Source: Sphaeroforma sirkka | Lineage: Eukaryota; Opisthokonta; Ichthyosporea; Ichthyophonida | Length of the DNA stretch: 24,428 nt | Direction of reading: 5' to 3' | NCBI GenBank assembly: GCA_001586965.3 | Contig: LUCW03001622.1 | Span: 37,501 to 61,928 of the forward strand | Shown: positions 20,714 through 24,428 of the stretch, in pieces | Layout of the letters: each line of letters begins with the position of its first letter | Numbering within the stretch: the first letter of the stretch is position 1 | Program-made: the position numbers and the translations under genes | Notes under the pieces: generated by a model | Databases searched by the model: none | Told to the model about the DNA's origin: nothing | What the model saw: the letters and a program-made list of their open reading frames with translations, nothing else

Positions 20714-21304
20714 ATGTGCGCACTAGAGCAAGATTATGAGAAAATGTTCAATAAAATCTATACCAAAGGAGATGAACGTATCTTTCAAACAGTTTTCGTA
20801 AATGGAGAAAAAGTTATGGCACTATTTGATCCAGGGCTGAAGTCTCTGCTATATTCATGCCGAGTAGCCTACGCTACAGATATGGCTGTCCATAACGAAA
20901 CAACTGATTTAATCTTGGGAAATGGCAAAGTTACTACTTGCGAACAAGCCATTGACTATGCACACATAATGCTGTCAGATAGAAGAGAAGTGAAGACTCA
21001 CCTAATCGTTACTGACATGTCTCAGAAATACGATTTAATTATAGGTATGACTGATCTTCTCAGTTTAGGTATAACACTCACTGGTCTGCCTAATGGGCTA
21101 GACCCGAATAAAGATCAGTCAGATGATAATATGTTAAAGATACCTAAACCTCCGGAAGGTGAAGCAAAGGATATGATTCCGCACTTCACCGATATAATTA
21201 TGGACTTAATTATACAAAACAGGAAGATTGCAATAACTGACTGGTGTATGTTTAAGTTCTCTAATGGGTACGTTAGACTTGACTTAACAAACGTCGACTT
21301 CTAA
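20714..21304 (+). CDS. Retropepsin-like aspartic protease segment with DPG
   Basis: An open 196-codon segment between the zinc knuckles and RT. It has the retropepsin layout: a beta strand (FQTVFVNGEKVMALFDPG, residues 24-41), then YDLIIGMTDLLSLGITL, the usual hydrophobic-hydrophobic-G box after the flap. The catalytic triplet, normally DTG or DSG, reads DPG at 20828-20836. One base change (TCA to CCA) explains it, and it should impair activity. The end (NGYVRLDLTNVDF) approaches the RT. The start is uncertain because gag and pol were probably one polyprotein or linked by frameshifting. Confidence 0.65.
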   Translation: MCALEQDYEKMFNKIYTKGDERIFQTVFVNGEKVMALFDPGLKSLLYSCRVAYATDMAVHNETTDLILGNGKVTTCEQAIDYAHIMLSDRREVKTHLIVTDMSQKYDLIIGMTDLLSLGITLTGLPNGLDPNKDQSDDNMLKIPKPPEGEAKDMIPHFTDIIMDLIIQNRKIAITDWCMFKFSNGYVRLDLTNVDF

Positions 21305-21429
21305 GTTAAAGTGTCCTTCACATAACTACGTGAGTTGGAGACACAAAGACGTTGTCAAAACCCAAATCGAAGATTGTTAAAACAGGGTCTAATTGAAATC
21401 AATTATGATGCAACCCCAGTTAACTTAGC

Positions 21430-21955
21430 TCTCTTGCGAAGCGGTCGATCAATATAAATCTGATGGAACGTTTAGTAAAAAACAAGAGTAGTACTAGACC
21501 TGTCGCCAATCAACAAACTAATTCCGCAACATAGTTTTCCTTTACCTAAGATAAGCGAGATACTACGCAAAATGGAGGGTGCGACTATCTTTCCAAGATA
21601 GACTTAAAAGCTGCATTCCATCAACTACAGATATATGAGCCTCATAGGAAATACTTTTCCTTTACTTGGCAAGGTAAGAAGTACCAGTTTAAAGGTGCAC
21701 CTGAAGGCTTACACATGTTACCTTCTCTTCTTCCAACAAGTTATGATGGAACTATTTGCGGACCTGTCGTATAACGTATCAGTCTATTTAGATGATATAG
21801 TTATCTTTACAAAGACAGCACATGAACATGCTAAACTCGTTAAAGAAGTCTTAAAGCGACTTAATCATGCTAAACTTAAGATTAACGAAGACAAGTGTTC
21901 TTTGCTAAAAGATACTATACACTTACTTGGCTACAAAGTATCTGCAGCAGGGTAG
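21430..21955 (+). pseudogene. Reverse transcriptase of LTR element, frameshifted
   Basis: RT motifs occur in successive order but different frames. LSPINKLIPQHSFPLPKISE matches the LNKxTxxxxYPLPxI box; SKIDLKAAFHQLQIYEPHRK is the first catalytic Asp block; FTWQGKKYQFKGAPEGL fits the FxFxRLPFGL region. VYLDDIVIFTKTAHEHAKLV carries the YLDD active site (21785-21796). The last is followed by RLNHAKLKINEDKCSLLKD and LLGYKVSAAG, typical of Ty3/gypsy RT. Aspartates are present but the frame breaks at least twice between 21580 and 21740, so no continuous RT is encoded as printed. Confidence 0.88.
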
Positions 21956-22139
21956 AAATTGATCCTGGCAAGAAACAGTTTCTGTTGATTTATCAACACC
22001 AATTACTGGAAGAGATGTGAACTCTGTGTGTGGGTTTGTTAACTCTTCCTCGGATCTGGTACCGCATCTTTCTCATTACTTAAAGCCTTCAGTCACCTAC
22101 GGCTGCAATAACAAAGGACCTTTGGGAAAGCTTTGACTA

Positions 22140-22600
22140 AAGAATGTGATGATGCATTTAAACTAGTCAAAAGCAAAGTAATGGACGCACCCATCATGCA
22201 GTACCCTGTGGATGGTGTCCCATTCCAAGTAGCAACCGACGCTTCAGATCGAGCGGTAGGTGGAGTGCTTTCAAACGATAAATGGTAAACCGCGCTACAT
22301 ACAATTCTTAGCAAGAGTTATAATAAGAGTCAACGGAATTACCCTACCGTTAAACAAGAGCTCCTTGCTATAGTTACTGCGCTAAGACAGTTTAAAGACT
22401 ACCTTATGGAAGTTACTTTACTGTCGCCTGTGATCAAAAGTCTTTAACATACTTAAAAGATATGAACCCTGATTCACAGTTATGAGCCGCTGGCATGACA
22501 TTATTGCCAAGTTCGCTTTTAATATAACACACATTCCAGGAATACATAACCATCTTCCTGACATGCTCTCTCGACTTGTGCCCGACTACCAGAAAACAGT
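22140..22600 (+). pseudogene. RNase H domain of LTR element, frameshifted
   Basis: FQVATDASDRAVGGVLS (catalytic Asp at 22238-22240) is the TDAS box of Ty3/gypsy RNase H. NYPTVKQELLAIVTALRQFK is the conserved YxxxxxELLAIVxA helix with the catalytic Glu. SRWHDIIAKFAFNITHIPGI and NHLPDMLSRL form the RW...I.HIPG..N..PD.LSR end. The domain removes RNA from the RNA-DNA hybrid. Frames change near 22290 and 22430-22480. Confidence 0.85.
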
Positions 22601-22639
22601 CAAAGAGTTATTAGCAACCGATTGGATGCTAAATAAGAA

Positions 22640-22910
22640 ATGGTTTAACCTCGCTCAATCACGATGGGGTCCATTTTCTGTTGATATGTTCGCCGCAGAA
22701 CATAACAAACAGGTTTCTGAATATAGGTCGTTGACTCATCCTAAAGGTGATGCATTTCAGCTTGACTTATCAAAGCATAATGCGTGGGCTAACCCACCTT
22801 GTCAACTTATCGCACAGTTGTTAAATTATGTTAATATTACTAAATCTACCATTACGCTGTGTTGTCCCTTACGTAACTCCGGACCCATGGATACGTGATT
22901 TAATTAATAA
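22640..22910 (+). CDS. NPP-containing domain between RNase H and integrase
   Basis: Directly after RNase H and in the same frame come WGPFSVDMFAAEHNKQVSEY, then DAFQLDLSKHNAWANPPCQL (NPP at 22791-22799) and a hydrophobic strand ending ITLCCPLRN. The pattern WGP.SVD.FA...N.Q......DAF..D......NPP resembles the domain downstream of RNase H in DIRS-type and some other retroelements, often described as Dam-methyltransferase-like with NPPW/Y or DPPY. Here the residue after NPP is Cys, not aromatic. The resemblance is from memory of the family pattern. The frame breaks at about 22880 (extra G relative to 16097-17086). Confidence 0.6.
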
Positions 22911-23191
22911 TGATTCAAGACGAACCTCATTTATGTCGACCGTGAAACCGACACGTTCTTGTATCAGGGATCCTATTCTATTAAGAAGACGCCTTGGAAA
23001 CACACCATTGTTTGTCGCATCGGTCCTGCAGGTACCACCTAAGTGGAAACCTCAACCGAATTTCTTAGCTAAACTAGAGGAGCTCCAAAGAGTTTGAACA
23101 AAAGCTCAAGACTCCGTACAACACATGCACCCAACAAGATTGTAGAAGTCGAGGTAATGCCGATTGAAACGGCATTAGATCGTAAAAAAAC

Positions 23192-24428
23192 ATGGAACTA
23201 GCTAAGGCCATGGATCAAAGACTCAAAACTCTAAGAGAACCTGAAGCTCGCACTCAACTACTTAAAGCGCTGCTTAAAGAACAGCCAGGAGTTGCGAAAC
23301 AACTGAAGAAGATACTTCAACAATCCAATGTTGTCAATTATGTGTATCTCAGGAGTCTACCCCCTCCTGATACTGAGGCTGCCCTTTCCAACAGGACTAT
23401 GGTTCATCCAGCCAGCGTTACGCAGAATCTGACTGACTTAGAGGAGCTCGAAAGTAGAGTTAAAATTATACATAATTTAACGCATCGAGCATATGAGCAT
23501 ACTTATAAAATGGCTATTCGTGCAGGGCTTGATCACCCGGCGCTGAAAGAAACCATACGTGAAGTATACCGACGCTGTACTGATTGTGAAAAGAACCAGA
23601 TCAAGCGATACGGTTGGGCACCCCTAAAAGTGTGACAGAAGACCAACCGATGCGCCGAGTCATAGTCGATTTGGTTAAACTCCCGCGATCCAAGCATACT
23701 GGCGATGTATATATCTGTCATTTCTTATGTGTGGCTTCGGGCCATAACTTGCGTTTGGCGCAATACCGAACAAACGTCCACACAAACAGTGGCAGAATTT
23801 ATGCTATCACGTCTTTAATGACTTCTGGTTTCCCCGGAGTACTATGTTCTGATAACGGTAGTGAGTTTTGTACCGACGTAATGGAGGCACTTATACTCGT
23901 ATCAGGCATGACCTTATAGGCGTGGTGTTCCTTACAAAACCTCAAACGCAGGGTGCAAAATGAGACACGTCATAGAGAACTTAAGAAACTCTTGGTACCG
24001 CACTAGACGACGTTGAGGATATGTGGCCCATCATTTGAAATGGGTCTTCAGACTCAAATGAATAACTGCATGAATCCTCAAACTGGAACACTCCTCGTTT
24101 CACTCATTTCTGGCCGCTAATAGTGAATTACAAGCAACGTTTTTGATAAAAACTGCGCCCGAGAAACAGTCGCCACCCCGTGGCTACAAAAAAGATTGAG
24201 CATATGCAGAACGTTGTTTTACCCCTGTTTACTTCGAGCACAAGAATCGTCCTACTCTAAAGCGTATGACCGCGATGGAATAAATACTCTAAGAACATTG
24301 TTCAGTTCAAAGCTCGAAGACGGCTGACATACACATTATAAATCGAAAACGCCAACGTTACCGAACTTACGAAGTTCAAGACGATAGGACCTTTGCACTC
24401 ACCGTATCCCTACCTCCGAACTCTCATC
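23192..24428 (+). pseudogene. Integrase of LTR element, broken and cut by window end
   Basis: A Lys/Glu-rich linker (RLKTLREPEARTQLLKALLK) leads into the HHCC zinc-binding domain (HNLTHRAYEH ... CTDCEKNQ, about 23470-23605). The catalytic core follows with Asp in VIVDLVK (23668-23670), ICHFLCVASG and the second Asp in LCSDNGSEF (23851-23853). The third acidic residue is not readable because frames shift repeatedly after about 23919. At the far end fragments such as EHKNRPTL suggest the integrase C-terminal region, but no chromodomain is evident. Integrase would insert the cDNA with a short target duplication. A one-base deletion (AAAAGTG against AAAAAGTG at the captured copy) breaks the frame near 23627. 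Confidence 0.82.

Larger units (their letters stand above)
17982..24428 (+). mobile_element. Ty3/gypsy-like LTR retrotransposon, truncated by window end
   Basis: In order: 5' LTR, leader, gag with zinc knuckles, aspartic protease, RT (YLDD), RNase H, an NPP-containing domain and integrase (HHCC, DNGSEF). The RT-RNase H-integrase order is that of the Ty3/gypsy group rather than copia. The polyprotein frame is interrupted many times, mainly by one- or two-base differences, so as printed it is inactive. AT-rich codon use in pol contrasts with the GC-richer myosin exons, consistent with a mobile element. Confidence 0.88.

Overview
The window is eukaryotic nuclear DNA. It carries one large spliced gene with GT-AG introns, dense micro- and minisatellites, and at least three retroelement insertions. 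Nothing prokaryotic is visible. Long repeat-filled introns around a myosin with a six-IQ neck suggest a unicellular eukaryote, possibly a protist relative of animals such as an ichthyosporean, but that placement is a weak inference.

Region 1 (1-12260, + strand) is the 3' part of an unconventional myosin gene. I traced 17 exons whose phases join into one open frame of 826 codons including the stop, ending with TAA at 12258-12260. They encode the second half of the motor domain (switch II, relay, actin-binding region, SH1 helix, converter), six IQ motifs and a tail of about 270 residues that I do not recognise. The 5' exons, with the P-loop and switch I, lie upstream of base 1. The introns hold tandem arrays with units of 27, 29, 32, 48, 80-82, 88 and 118 bp plus (TA)n, (TG)n and (ATTCT)n tracts. 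Several arrays abut a splice junction and contain degenerate copies of it.

Region 2 (12261-17981) starts with about 900 bp in which I recognise nothing. A non-LTR (LINE-type) retrotransposon follows on the minus strand. It has a poly(T) at 13179-13189 (its poly(A) tail), a frameshifted C-terminal part, a reverse transcriptase with intact catalytic aspartates, and an upstream part displaced to 17507-17981 by an LTR insertion at 15962-17506. That insertion is an inverted LTR whose middle is replaced by 990 bp of pol sequence, and ATTG lies on both sides of it.

Region 3 (17982-24428, + strand) is a Ty3/gypsy-like LTR retrotransposon cut off by the window end. It shows a 5' LTR (17982-18574, TG...CA), a gag with zinc knuckles, an aspartic protease, RT, RNase H, an NPP-containing domain resembling the methylase-like region of DIRS elements, and a zinc-binding DDE integrase. 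Its frame is broken many times, mostly by one- or two-base indels, whereas the captured copy at 16097-17086 stays open. A minus-strand tRNA-like sequence lies inside gag.

The most interesting signals are the chimeric LTR carrying antisense pol sequence, the NPP domain between RNase H and integrase, and the repeated association of tandem arrays with duplicated splice sites in the myosin gene.
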